A DNA stretch of 64,000 nt, from NCBI GenBank assembly GCA_013146195.2, contig CM028379.1, forward strand, positions 113,020,168 to 113,084,167, given 5' to 3'. Each line of letters opens with the position of its first letter. Position 1 is the stretch's first letter. The notes under the pieces are model-generated. The model worked only from the letters and a program-made list of their open reading frames with translations. It had not been told where the DNA came from and did no database searches. This stretch comes from Codonopsis lanceolata (Eukaryota; Streptophyta; Magnoliopsida; Asterales; Campanulaceae). Positions 23,120-34,553 of the stretch are shown here, piece after piece. Position numbers and translations under genes: made by a program.

Positions 23120-24096
23120 AATGGTCGGTCGAACTCTCAAGATACGACATCGACGATGAGCCCAGAAAAACTATCCGAGCACAGGTCCTGGTCGACTTCA
23201 ACACTGAAACTTTGTTCACAAAGCAGAAGGCCAACCAAAAACAAATCGGTGGAAAGGTCACCCCAGTGACTACAAAAGCGACTATAACTGGCGAACAAAT
23301 GAAGACCATGCCTCTTCAATATTGTGTCTTGTTTGTACATGGATCTGCGGGGATAGAAAGAAATGGGGCAGGTCTCTCACTGCTCATTCCAGAGTCAGGA
23401 GAACTAAATATGGACTTAAGATTTCAATTTAAGACCTCGAACAATCAAGCCGAGTATGAAGCTTTAGTCGCTGGAGTCGAGCTCGCATTAAGCTTGGGGA
23501 CCGAGGACATCGTAATTTACAGTGACTCCCAGCTGGTGGTTAAACAAATGTTGGGTGAATACGAAGCAAATCACCCGGTGTTGGCCAAGAATCAACAATT
23601 GACACAAAAATTGTTGGCACAATTTAAATATTGGGAGTTGGAGCAAATCCATAGAGAAAGAAATTCTCGAGTAAATTACCTCTCCAAAATCACATCCTCG
23701 GAAGCTAAGGAGGTACCTCCCGACGTCGAACTTATATTTCTCAAATGCCCAGCCATCAACCAAGAGGAAATTATAGTAGTCACGGAGGCTTCAAGAAGTT
23801 GGATCGATGACATAAAGGGCTACATCGAACAAGGCATCCTGCCGGAAGGAAAAAGCGAAACACTAATAGTAAGGAACCGGGCATGCAGATATTCGGTTAT
23901 ACGGGGTATGCTAAACAAAATATCTAATGCAAAGCCTCTTCTTCGATGCATCCGACCAGAAACAGTGAAAGATCTGCTGGTCGAGGTACATGAAGGCGAA
24001 TGTGGGGGACATCCAGGTGCGAGGACGCTTTCGGACAAAATAAACTTTAATGGGTATTATTGGTCGAACATGAAAGGGACACAGCGGAGTATGTGA
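23101..24096 (+). pseudogene. E1 archaeal-type RNase H and integrase N-terminus
   Basis: A 331-codon open frame. It begins with the end of the first RNase H (GRMLKWSVELSRYDI) and holds a second RNase H: CVLFVHGSAGIERNGAGL, SNNQAEYEALVAGVELAL and IVIYSDSQLVVKQMLGEYEA. The first catalytic Asp (VDGS in the family) is His here; the Glu and second Asp are present. Next comes the integrase zinc domain's first half, HEGECGGHPGARTL. The double RNase H is what places E1 in the Tat group. The frame is lost just before the Cys pair. Confidence 0.9.
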
Positions 24097-24537
24097 GGAA
24101 ATGCGACAAGTGCCAGAGATATGCAAACATTCCACGACTTCCCTCGGTCTTACAAAGTACAAACACCGGTGGTCGCGGCATGGCCCTTTGACATGTGGGG
24201 AACTGACCTCATTGACCCTTTCCCAAAAGCTAACCATGGATGCGAGTATGTTATTGTTGCGGTGGATTACTTCACCAAATGGATTGAAGCAAAACCGCTC
24301 GCTAGCATAACCGAGGATCAAACAATAAAGTTCGTGTACGAGCAAATCTTTTGTCGTTTTAGACTACCTCGGATGATGGTTTCCGACCATGGCACCCATT
24401 TTTCAAAAAAGTTCACGACAAACTGCAAAAGGCTGAATGTCAAACATCGAATGTCCTCGGTGGCTCATCCACAAGGCAATGGTCAGGCAGAGGTAGGAAA
24501 CAAGAAGATAATATATGCCTTATTATCACTGATGTAA
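24096..24537 (+). pseudogene. E1 integrase core
   Basis: The zinc-domain Cys pair (KCDKCQRYANI) lies just after 24080 in a shifted frame. The 138-codon frame from 24121 holds the rve core: MWGTDLIDPFPKA (first Asp), VDYFTKWIEAKPLA, MMVSDHGTHF (second Asp; usual form DNGTQF) and PQGNGQAEVGNKK (Glu). It stops soon after the Glu, so the C-terminal DNA-binding part is lost. Confidence 0.9.
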
Positions 24538-24539
24538 CC

Positions 24540-24665
24540 TCTGGGCAAAGTTCAAAGCATTTAATGAAATGATGTATATTTTCAGAGCAAGAACATTCGT
24601 TGCCCGCTCATTCCCATCCTCATATGGAGGTGGGACTAAAGCCTATCCTCGGCACGCGAGGAAGG
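24540..24665 (+). other. E1 spacer between integrase and antisense ORF
   Basis: Non-coding in all frames. It follows the integrase stop and leads into the antisense ORF region. Confidence 0.4.
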
Positions 24666-26005
24666 TTACAAATAAATACTTAGAATAAGTGCAAAGCGAT
24701 AAATACTTTCACATCCTTCAAAATTGGATATATCATCCTTGCATCGCGGGCAGTTCGCTCTAAACTTATGACCCTCTTGCATCGACCACCCCGGATATTG
24801 AATATACTCGGGGACCTCGCAACAAAGGTTCAACCCTTCTATCTTCTTGGTCGACATCCCGACCATCCTCAGCAAAACCTCATCCTCGGTCACCGAGCTC
24901 CAACGGAATACCCGGGCAGGTCCAGTCCCACGGACCCCAAGGAAAGTCTCGATGGTCGTTCGGGCAGACTCCTCGTATTCATCCAGAGTCCCGGCTAGAG
25001 AAAGCGACTTAACTTCTGAATTGGAAAGTCGAGGAACAGGAAAATTCCACCCAATCGACTCTCGACCAACAGGACCTTCTCGTCCTAATGCCTCGTTTTG
25101 CCAGGAGGTTTGGCGAACAAATTGATACCTCAGTTATGGTGCTTGCATTGGAGCCGATTCAAGGATTTGGTGACGGAAAAATAGGTTTTTAAAAGAGGAA
25201 GGGTAGGCTCAAACCCAAGTATCCGAACACAAGCAGCAAACGAGATCAAATACCTAACTAGGTTGAGGGAAAGGTCGAGGGGGTAGGCACTAGCTTCCTC
25301 AAGAAGTTCGCAAATCAAGGGGTCGAGGGGCAGCCGAAGACCTGCCTTGAAAAAAGAGATATAGAAACCAACCTTGTCACACTAACTCCTAATCTTGTCC
25401 ATACCGAGCGAATTATGGGGAGCAGATTCTCGGAATCTTTTAAAGCTGAAATTATACCTATCATTCCAATTGATCGCATCCTCGGGCCATATATTGTTTC
25501 TCTACTCCCCGAGTATTCGACGAGCCGGTGGGGCATCCTTAATCCCACCCGAGCCATCCTCGACTCTAGCAACCGCCGAGGAAGTCTCTCCTCGCTTCTC
25601 ACGAGCCAACACCTGGTTAGCTTCCACTACCTCCTGAGCAATGATCTCCTTGTAGTGCTGATTAAATAAATACCTCAGGGCCCTTTCAGTATCCCTGCAA
25701 ACCATCATGGCCTAACCAGTAGGGGTATCCTCGGTTGCATACTCTTCATCAGCCATGGTGGGTAAGCCCTCCATGTTGTATCCCTCTCCCACCAAAAGAG
25801 GCACCACTGTATTCAGCAATACAATCGACCAGGCCCCATCGGTTTGTGAGTATACCCTCTTGTTTTTCGGTGATCGAGCGTACACGGGGTCCGGGCTTAC
25901 ATGTTTGGTCCTCATCCTCGGTTCCAACGCAGTAGAAGGACTAGGCGAGGAAGAAGAAGAAGTTTCGCTAGGGGTGAAGGCAGGGGCAGAAGGGACAGGT
26001 CTCAT
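24666..26005 (-). pseudogene. E1 antisense ORF (Transposase_28-like)
   Basis: Minus-strand frames 25712-26005 (Ser/Pro-rich N-terminus), 25315-25602, 25130-25318 and 24666-24893 appear to be pieces of one antisense protein. The stretch just above 25318 reads FKAGLRLPLDPL and continues as CELLEEASAYPLDLSLNLVR. It corresponds to FLVGLRLPLDPFIYEFL in the better preserved copy at 47189-47863. Such sequences are in the Pfam family 'putative gypsy type transposon' (Transposase_28). Antisense ORFs near the 3' LTR are known from Tat-group elements; their function is unclear. Confidence 0.65.
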
Positions 26006-26860
26006 AAAGCCTAAAAACCTTAATAAACCTTAGAAATAAAAAAACGGTAACAGCGAACAAAGGGGGAAAAAATACTTGCGAGTAGAAATTGAGCGAAGAA
26101 GGAGTAATAAAATTTTCGAGGATCTGGAAAAGGAAAAGTCACCGGAGTTAGCACTGGAATAACCGAAATAACAGCAGAATCGTCGGAAGATTAATACAAA
26201 CCCAGAAATTTAACCCAAAACAAACTCAGACACAACGAAACTGACGCCAAAAGAAATAGGAGAAGAAGACGAACCTGGAAACTCGAAACATGAGTCAAAC
26301 TAACGACAATAAGTAGTAGAAGTAAGAGAAATGGCAATAGAGAGACTGGGTCGCCTTCACAAAGAAAGATGGTTTTTAGAGGGAAAATGCAGAAAAAACT
26401 GGAAGCGTATGGAAGAAGCCAACTTCGTAAAACTTTTATATAGACCTGAGAACGCCAAGGCGACCCGAAGGGAAACACGCGGATCCTACCTACCCATCCC
26501 AGACCGGCACGTGGCGAGGACCATGCAAAAATCGTACACAAACCGACGACATTTTGTAAAAATGACGTCGTCACATTTATGAACATTGAAAAGAAAATGA
26601 TTACTTATGACCCCTCGATAACTGTGCATTTAATACAAACGGCGGACCAATTTCCCAGAAAATTCCATTTATAACTCCGAATTCATCCTCGACTTAAAAA
26701 ACTCGAGCACGATCGGACAAACAAAAAATAACGACGAAGAGCGACCATAAGCGAGGAAGATGAAAAACCATGGAAACCAAAACAAAGATCAAAGATACTC
26801 GACAGCTGAACGAAAGGCTCAACTACACTTTCCAAGCTAAGGATAAATCCTCGCACTTGG
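26006..26860. other. E1 untranslated 3' region
   Basis: No supported gene. A TATA-like 'ctaTATAaaagtttt' (minus) near 26430-26445 could serve the antisense ORF, which is an inference only. Confidence 0.35.
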
Positions 26861-26875
26861 AAACTTGGGGGCTAT
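26861..26875 (+). other. E1 polypurine-tract region
   Basis: AACTTGGGGGCTAT directly precedes the 3' LTR start TGAAGGG. This is the expected site of plus-strand DNA priming. Confidence 0.6.
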
Positions 26876-27730
26876 TGAAGGGACCCGACCTAGGTCCTCC
26901 TACATGGAGCAAACACGTGCCTCCCAGCTAGGCATAAGTGGGGCCCATCTCTCAGAATCTCCTCGACCTTTAGGGCTGACCATGGCCAATCACTACTCTG
27001 GTCGAACAAAGTATCCTCGGATCAAACAAAGGTTACTCTAGAACCCGAATAAGGTCGACCACCAAGTCGAGGAACATCCATGCTCGACACTCAACTACAC
27101 CGACCAAGTAATTACCAGATGTTATATCCTAATTGGATGACACGTGTCGTCCATGCAAGCATAAGCCAACCAGTGACAGATTGACATCTAGCCGACCAGG
27201 CGACATGCCCTTACACAAGAAGAAGATATAACTTGGCTAGTAAGAAACCACTAACTATGTAAGGCTACCCATAGTAAAAGGCTGCCAGCCAGCCGACCAA
27301 CAATAGGTCCCCATGCCCAAAGGCCCCTACATCAATCATGATATCCCCCAAGGGACACTACTATAAAAGGAAACTTTCCCTTACAAGAAAGGTAGGTTCA
27401 CTTGATCAACCATACACAAATTGCATTAAGAACAATAAGCAATATACACTATCACCGGAAGCGTAAGGGAATGCCTAGCTCCGGCACATATATTCCTTGA
27501 TTACTGACTCTCACACCGGAGGGCTGTAGATGGGAAAACCCCCGGCACCCTAACGGTAGCTTCATTTCAGGTCACTCAAGGTCAAACACAAGCACAAAGC
27601 CCAAATATCCTATCAACTTCGGTACATCAAGTATCCCCATACATCGACGTGGACGTTGGTCAAGGACACGTCAGCTCAGGTCCATCACGTGGATTACCAG
27701 CATAGTCACCTCATCTTTGTGGCGTGATCA
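26876..27730 (+). repeat. E1 3' LTR
   Basis: An 855-bp LTR, TGAAGGGACCC…GTGGCGTGATCA, intact and uninterrupted. It serves as the reference for the split 5' LTR. By eye the two differ by a few percent plus short indels. Confidence 0.92.
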
Positions 27731-28016
27731 AATTCCAAGCCTGGAATTCTTCAATTATAATGCCTATTGTATCTTCACTTTGCTTGCTCATTGTACAGGG
27801 CTGGGGATAGTAAACATCAGTTGGTACTTGGTACAATAGATTATATAGCCTCACGAGACAAGTTGGTGAAGTGTAAATGAATCTGCATTTGTCGATCTTT
27901 TTCTTCTTCTAAATTTGTGTTTGTATTTCTTGACATAGTATGTCATCGGGCCTTATCCTAATTTCACATGGATAATGTCTTAACCCAGTTCATTAAAGAA
28001 GAAGCAAAAAAATACG

Positions 28017-28936
28017 CAGGACCGACCCTGTAAAATCGGGGGCCCAAGGCCAATTACGTTGAACGAGGCCCTTCCTTTGTAACATAATTTTTTTCCCAAT
28101 TTTTGAAAAATTAAAGAAACAAAGGTTACGTATGCAATTTTTTTCTATTGGTAAATCTTTTGAAAATATGCTGAAAAACATTTTCGGGTGTTTGGCAAAC
28201 ACACGGAAAATGTTACGAAAAACAATATATGAATAAATACAAAAAGTATATTCTAATATTAATGTCCATATTGAACATAAAATAATGTTTAACTTTAAGT
28301 AATTTTCTTTTAATAATCCTTAATTTATCATTAATGGTGTCAAATCAATAAGGTCTATTTTTTTTCAACGTCACAAATACAAACAAAAAAATTGATAATA
28401 ATGAAAAAACGTTTTAAAAAAGAAAATTGATAATATTTGGGACGCCTCTAAATAATAGAGTGGACACTAATTTTATGACGTAATGAGTATTTATTTAAAT
28501 TATAATTTATAAATAATGTGAAAAAAACACTAATTATATTTATAAACAATGTATTTGTTGAATAAAATATTGTGTGTTTGCAAATATGTGTAATTGTAGA
28601 AGAGGGCGAAGGGGTGCTCGAACATTTGGAAAATAAATCCGTAAGTCATTTTCCTGAAAAGAAGGCTCCAATTTTCCGTTGACTTGGAAAAGCTTTTATT
28701 TTGATTACATTTTCCTCTGGTTACCAAATACTGGAAAATGAGGAAAACATTTTCCAAAAGTCATTTTTCGTGAAACAAACGGAGCCTAAGCTTTTTTTAG
28801 AAATTAGAATAGGACATTTATTTTATTTTTTTAATAATGTGTAGAATTTTTGTGAGATTTAGGGGCCCAAAAAATTGAGTATTTTTAGGCGACCCAAGAC
28901 CATAACCCCACTCTCTTTATAACAGGGCCGGCCATG
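28017..28936. mobile_element. non-autonomous hAT element, 920 bp
   Basis: The termini are CAGGACCGACCCTGTAAA and, in reverse, CATGGCCGGCCCTGTTATAAA. A perfect 8-bp duplication AAAATACG flanks it (28009-28016 and 28937-28944). It has no transposase. Between about 28180 and 28790 is a probable nested MITE: CGGGTGTTTGGCAAAC on the left and, reversed on the right, GGCTCCGTTTGTTTCACG, both flanked by TTTTCC-rich DNA. Confidence 0.85.
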
Positions 28937-28944
28937 AAAATACG

Positions 28945-29890
28945 GTTCAAAAATTGAAAAGGTACACATAACCTAACTAAATATCCTGATTCGGATTTCT
29001 TTGTTTTCTCAACGTAGTCAATCTCATGTTACAATAGTAAACAATCAATAAATGAACATGTTTGATGGAGAAAGCCATAGGCCTTGTCTCTAATTAAATG
29101 AATATCGTTTTGCAGATTAAGGGAATGTATATGTAGTTAAACAGTGATCAATGGTCAACTTTGATTTTGATAAGCACTACCGGTGGCTTACTATGTACAA
29201 GTTAACATGGCTAATTGAGAAGAGAGTTTAATTCGAAAATGTACTCCATATGTTCATATATTCATAGTTGTACACACACGACGGTACCACCACTGATGAT
29301 ATTGTTGTAATAATAAAGAGACAGTCACCTTTCAACATACCTATAACTGATGCAACTTCTGAATCCATAAACCAGAAACAATGATTTAACAAAACACTTT
29401 TCCTTTCCCCAAATATGAAAAATTAAAATATAGCCAAAAACCAATGATTTAACTTTCAAAAAAAGTTAACCAACGAACCATTTTTTATTTTTTTTGTAAA
29501 TAACTAAAAAAATTTAAATTATGTTGTTTCTTTCCCCAAATTTAAACATGTATGTCAAAAAAAATCTGGGAAATTCGAACCATGTTTTTTGGAAAAAAAA
29601 TGGATATTAACTTATTTTTTCTTTTCCATACAAATAATGAAATAAAACTAGAAAACAATGATTTAACAAACATAAAAATTAACCAATGAAACATATTTTA
29701 TTAAGAAAACTAAACATTTGAAGTTTCATTTTTTTAATAGAACTTTAGTATATTACTTCATCCGTTCCTAAATAATTTTCATGTTTGACGTACTAACACA
29801 GATTAAGAAAATTTATTGATTATTTTATAAATATTGGTATAACTGTTTTGAGTTTTAAAAGTTTTTTTATGCTCAATTTTTACACACAGA
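28945..29890. other. AT-rich intergenic DNA
   Basis: No gene seen. A solitary Stowaway-like end (TACTTCATCCGTTCCTAAATAA) sits at about 29755 without a matching partner. Confidence 0.45.
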
Positions 29891-29897
29891 TTTAGGG

Positions 29898-30020
29898 GCA
29901 GTGTTGAATTTATTCATTCCGCCATCAAATTTATCCATTTTGATGCCCACTTTTGTTGATATTTGGTGGCAGTGTTTAATTATTCATTCCAAAGCTAATT
30001 TTGTCCATTTCGATACCGAA
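29898..30020. repeat. about 70-bp direct duplication
   Basis: 'ggcagtgttgaatttattcattccgcc…tccattttgatgcc' recurs as 'ggcagtgtttaattattcattccaaagc…tccatttcgatacc'. It lies just upstream of the 21-bp minisatellite. Confidence 0.6.
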
Positions 30021-30119
30021 GAAATCACTTGCAGACAAGTTTATTATCAATGCGCACAACCCTATGATGCTTAGTTTGAAGTCAAACAAAATGTCGAGTG
30101 TGTGTGCGAAATTCGAACA

Positions 30120-30480
30120 CGAGAGTACACTACAGCAATGATTCTGATGTGGGCGTTGTTGCCTCCGATGTGGGCATCGTTGCCTATGATGTGAGTGTTG
30201 TTGCCTATAATGTTGGCGTCGTTTGGGCTGTGGCCAATGTTTTTCCTTGGGCTATGATGCTTAGTTTCCTTGGGCTATGATGTGGGCGACGTTTGGGCAG
30301 TTGCCTATGACGTGTGCGTTGTTTGGGCAGTGACCAATGTTTTTCCTTGGGCTATGATGCTTAGTTTCTTTGGGCAATGATATGGGCATCGTTTGGATAG
30401 TTGCCTATGATGTGGGCGTCGTTGCCTATGATGTGGGCGTCGTTACCTATGATGTGGGCGTCGTTGCCTATGATATGTGC
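30120..30480 (+). repeat. 21-bp minisatellite, forward orientation
   Basis: Tandem units of GTTGCCTATGATGTGGGCGTC with a longer interspersed variant (tttgggcagtgaccaatgtttttccttgggctatgatgcttagtt). It keeps the plus strand open (VAYDVGV-type repeats), so the 60-codon ORF at 30098 is an artefact. The same unit, inverted, is at 12395-12600. Confidence 0.8.
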
Positions 30481-30559
30481 TCGCTAGTTCACTACGAGTA
30501 AAGTGAACAGTCTGCTTGCCTAGCCGTGTTACTGGTGGCATACTCATCATCTTTGAAAG

Positions 30560-32630
30560 CGAGTAAATGTGCTTTCCGAGTTGAGTCAAGATAGGCTCCT
30601 CCTCGAGGATCATATTGACAACTCCGTGTATTTGAGGGGCATTTCCCCTGTTCCCCTCATTTCCTCCCCGGGTAGGAGGGTCACGACGATTATTTCCATT
30701 GTTATTTCCCTACTTGAATCTATCAAGACGTCCTTGATTGATCAAGCGTTGGATTTACTTTTTCAGGATAAAACACTCTTTAGTAACATGTCTTACATCA
30801 TTGTGATAGGCACAAAATTTTGTGTTATCTCGATATTGAGCTGTGTCTAGATTCATGGGGTAGGGAGTAGGAAGATCATTCTGGATCTGCATCATAATTT
30901 CCTCCCTTGAAATATTCAAGTGAGTAAAATGTTGCTCTTTAAATCATTGAGTCGAATCAAAAGTCCTGTTCCGATCTCTCAGAAATTTATTGTTATTTCC
31001 TGAGCTAAGAGATGTAGTTGCCGCCGAACTACTTTCTACTTTGTCCTTTCCCTTTCATTTTCGGTGTACCTCCGTTGAATAACTGAACCAGAGCAAGCAT
31101 CTCGCCTTGAGTTGTAGGCGGATGCATTACCAACTCTTGTTTTACGACCCCACTTCGCATATTATTCAAAAAAAAAACAAAGTGTGACCTCTCCTTCAGT
31201 CATGCCCACGTGACTTGCTCGAGCACCTTTATGAATCGTTCCACATAACTGTGAGAAGATTCATCAACTCCCTGGACCACCTTGCAGATGTTAAAATGAC
31301 TTTTTGGTAGGGCTCCGAGAGCCAAATTCAGCTAATTTTTTTCCCTTAAATCCTTCCATGTTGTTATAGATCCCTTTGAGAAGCTTTCCAACCAACTCTA
31401 GGCTATACCCTGAATAGCCCCTGCAAACGCTTTCATTTTTAAGGCCTCATTGCTAGTTACCAAGCCGACTTGTGCCTCAAATGAGTGTAACCAATCTCTT
31501 TCTCAGGTTTTTCCCGAGTATTTTTCAAAATTGGGAAAATAGCCCCCTGAGCTGGAAGTGTGTTCTAAATCCAGTCCACAAGAAGACTACAATCTGCTGA
31601 TCAGACTGTCCCGTTAGGTCGGCGACCAGCCTCCCTCCCATCCATCCATCCTCGCCTGCACGATTGCCAAGACCTCGCTCATTGTCTGAGGTTGTGCTGG
31701 TAGTGGTGCCGCAGGGACTGCCACGGGCTGAGCTATAGTAGCCTGAGGTGCCGCAATTGGTTGTTTTATTATCTGTTGGGGAACCCTTGGTGGTCTAAGG
31801 GCCTCATGATTGTCTGCTCGTGTGTCATGCTCACGACGAGGTGACGTCCGATGAGAGTAATGAGAACGAGAATAATAGGAGCGTTCAGACTCTTCTCTTC
31901 AGCTTCGCCTGCTGGCAGGCTGTGACTCAGCAACCATACTGGTTTCTCTGGCATGACGCCTATCTCGTCCACGCTTTTCCTCCTGGATTTCAACCACACG
32001 AGTTCCTTGATTGTGTCTGCCACCATTTTCTACACTGTTTCGATCTGGTGCTTGATCATCGATGGCTAAGGGGGGTTTGTGTAGGGCATGGATGCCAACA
32101 CTAGGCACCCCTTCAACCATTTGTGGGGCACTTACCGTGGGTATATGACTAGGATTAACTGTTCCTCTATGGGAACTGGTGGTTGACCTAGCGCGGCCAA
32201 CTGTTGGTTCAATATGAACATCTTGTTCAAGTATTGAGCATGATTACAGAGAGCTATAGCCTGTGCTTGTTCATTCTGTGGGGGCAGGCTCTGCCACCTG
32301 ATTAAGCCGAGCAACTTCTTGACGCTGATTCAGTTGTTCACGTAATTCAACGGAATTAGCCCTCTGTTGTTGCAAATGGTTTCTCAAATCGGGCCGAGGT
32401 GGATCGTTCACTGGGATGAAGCCAGCTTCACCAAATGGCGCATGTTGAGCTGCTGCCTGTGAACTGGTCATTACCCCTCCGCCTATTGGGGGAAGCCCAT
32501 TCCTCGGATGATCAGGTTGGGGGAACCCCTCAGGACGGTTGTTAATTGGTGGCCAATCTCCTTGGTGTACAGATGCATCACCACCAACATTCACACTTGC
32601 TCCAACATGCCCCTTACCATTTTTAGCCAT
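30560..32630 (-). pseudogene. copy A gag remnant
   Basis: The start ATG at 32630 gives MAKNGKGHVGASVNVGG, matching MTKNGKGHVGASGNVGG in copy B. A Pro/Gln-rich N-terminus is followed by the gag matrix/capsid-type phrase SWLESFSKGSITTWKDLRE (about 31340) and VVQGVDESSHSYVERF (about 31240). Near 30773-30813 is a zinc motif CAYHNDVRHVTKEC (CX2HX4HX4C), followed by a stop where the LKKAIQ-like helix begins. Stops and frameshifts are spread throughout. It encoded the structural polyprotein of the element. Confidence 0.8.
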
Positions 32631-32690
32631 GTTAAAAGAGTTTCTGAGAGGATGATACGAATATTTCGTTTCTTGGCAATGGAACCAAAC

Positions 32691-33275
32691 TGACGCTACA
32701 CAATTTGGTCTTGTGCCGTTCCTTGCGGTGTACATGATATTTGGGCTTATGTGAAGGTATGATCTTGTGAAAACCCTATCAAAAGAAGAAAACCTTATAC
32801 GGAATGCAAGACAGGGCCTCATGAAACCCCTCAGGCGTGATAGTAAGTCTTTAGCTTGTATAAAGCAAAATGATAAGAGTTTCGGTGTGTGATGTGAGCG
32901 TACCTTTGAAATGAAGCATTGTAAGGTATATATAGCCTTTTGGGAGTGAAATCCGGGCTGAGTCATTACTATGGAGAGATCATAGGTCTTTATGACCGTA
33001 AATACAGGTTGACCGCGTAACTGACAGAGTCGTGGCTTAAATCTTGGGCTCGAGAGTTATCAGACAGTTAAGCTTATTATGAATATCTGGCTTATTCGAG
33101 CAACTTTGCTCCTTGCTCGATCAGATTGATAGGAAGATTTCTTCTCGGGATGTATGTAGGATGTTTACCCTGGGTTATCCTGCTTGGGTGACCTCTTTCC
33201 TGGTCCTTGTCCTCCACGTGCTTATCACGTGAAGGCACATGTGTTTGGCTCGTGATCAGGATTTGCGCCGAGCTC
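32691..33275 (-). repeat. copy A LTR 1 (inner)
   Basis: A 585-bp LTR, about 90% identical by eye to 33276-33874 and clearly homologous to 44182-44770. Its plus-strand left end TGACGCTACACAATTTGG adjoins the internal region, and its right end GCCGAGCTCA is fused directly to the second LTR. Confidence 0.88.
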
Positions 33276-33874
33276 ATGATGCTACACAATTTGGTCTTGG
33301 GTCGTTCCTTGCGGTGCACAGACGATATTTGGGCCTATGTGAAGGTATGATCTTGTGAAAACCCTGTCAAAAGAAGAAAATCTTAGAAGGAATGTAAGGC
33401 AGGGCCTCACGATACCCCTTAAGTGTGAGAGTAAGTCTTTAGCTTGTAGAAAGCAAACTGACAGAGTTTCGATGTGTAAAGTGAGTTTACCTTTGAAATG
33501 ATGCATTGTAAGGAATATATAGCCCTTTTAGAAGTGAAATCCGGGCTAAATCATTACTATATGGAGAGATCATAGACCTTTATGACCATAAATGCGAGTT
33601 GACCGCGTAACTGACGGAGTCGTGGCTTAAATCTCGGGCTCGAGAGTTATGAGACAGTTAAGCTTGGAATGAATATCTGACTTATTTGAGCAGCCTTGCT
33701 TCCTGCTCGGTCAGATTGGTAGGAAGATTTCTACTCGGGATATATGTACGTAGGATGTTTACCCCGGATTATCCTGCTCGGGTGATCTCTTTCTTGGTCC
33801 TTTGTCCTCCACGTGCTTATCATGTGAAGGCACATGTGCTCGGCCCGTGACTAGGATTTGGGCCGAGCTCATCA
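33276..33874 (-). repeat. copy A LTR 2 (outer)
   Basis: A 599-bp LTR with plus-strand ends TGATGCTACACAATTTGG and GCCGAGCTCATCA. It starts immediately after LTR 1 with no internal sequence between them. Confidence 0.88.
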
Positions 33875-34553
33875 CTTTCCATCCAAAAAATTGGATAGAA
33901 TGATGAACGTGCTATATGTTACCAAGTACAATGATTAAATTGAAAAAAAAAATTATAGAGTCACCATAATGTACAAAGTGGGAGAGTAGGATGACCAAAA
34001 TTTGATTTAAGCCTAGTATAAAATCAAGGAGAAACCAACAGAAAAAAATAGAAACTCAAAACAAGTAACTTGGAGAATACAATGCCCTTATGGCCTTACG
34101 GGCCTCTATTTGGCCAATGTTGACTCGTCTCCGTTTCAAGCCCGGAATTTGACTTTTGCCGAGAACCATTTTCGTTCTTCCAGGCCAATCAATGAATCAA
34201 GTACTTACCAAATCAACAAATTGCTTAAGTCATGAGTAGGAATGTATTCAGATTTTTAAAAGGGCGACTATGTAATTTAATGAAGTCATTAAAACTAGAA
34301 TAAGTCTATGATAGGATCCAACACTAAACTATGTCTGAATTAATCTTGAGAAAAGAAAAGGAAAAAAAATGCATAACAAAGTTGAATGAAAAAGAGATGT
34401 ATATTAATTCTTGACTCTTGAGACCAGTACCCAAGTTGCTACCTGCAAAATCGTTTTTCCCTAAAATTGTCAAAAAAAAAAAAAAAAAAATACCTACCAA
34501 GCTATAAGATCCCTGCATGGCCAGCATAAATTAAAGGGAGATTAACGGGTCGA
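33875..34553. other. intergenic DNA downstream of the host-like gene
   Basis: No element recognised. A run of 20 A lies near 34471-34490. The part nearest 34553 would hold the 3' untranslated region and poly(A) site of the minus-strand gene. Confidence 0.4.

Larger units (their letters stand above)
14264..27730 (+). mobile_element. Ty3/gypsy retrotransposon E1, Tat group
   Basis: A decayed element with LTRs at both ends, a primer-binding-like site, gag, protease, RT, RNase H, a second RNase H, integrase, an antisense ORF and a purine-rich tract before the 3' LTR. The second, archaeal-type RNase H between the first RNase H and integrase is a feature of the Tat group (Tat/Ogre/Retand). The flanks CATTC (14259-14263) and AATTC (27731-27735) differ at one of five bases. 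Without the nested 3.86-kb insertion it is about 9.6 kb. Numerous stops and frameshifts break every reading frame. Confidence 0.9.
30490..33874 (-). mobile_element. truncated Tat-type retrotransposon copy A
   Basis: Reading the minus strand: two LTRs in tandem (33874 to 32691), a primer-binding-like site (TGGTTCCATTGCCAAGAAACG, just below 32691), gag with a zinc motif, and the start of a downstream region that ends abruptly at about 30490 against the 21-bp minisatellite. Protease, RT, integrase and 3' LTR are missing. It is a sister of copy B at 44182-46085. Confidence 0.85.

Noticed and set aside
25395..26033. plus ORFs opposite the antisense ORF of E1
   Set aside because: Shadows; the minus-strand reading has the family motifs.
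29755..29895. Stowaway MITE starting TACTTCATCCGTTCC
   Set aside because: No matching inverted right end was found downstream.
31769..32120. plus and minus ORFs opposite or beside copy A gag
   Set aside because: The minus pieces belong to the broken gag; the plus ORF is a shadow.
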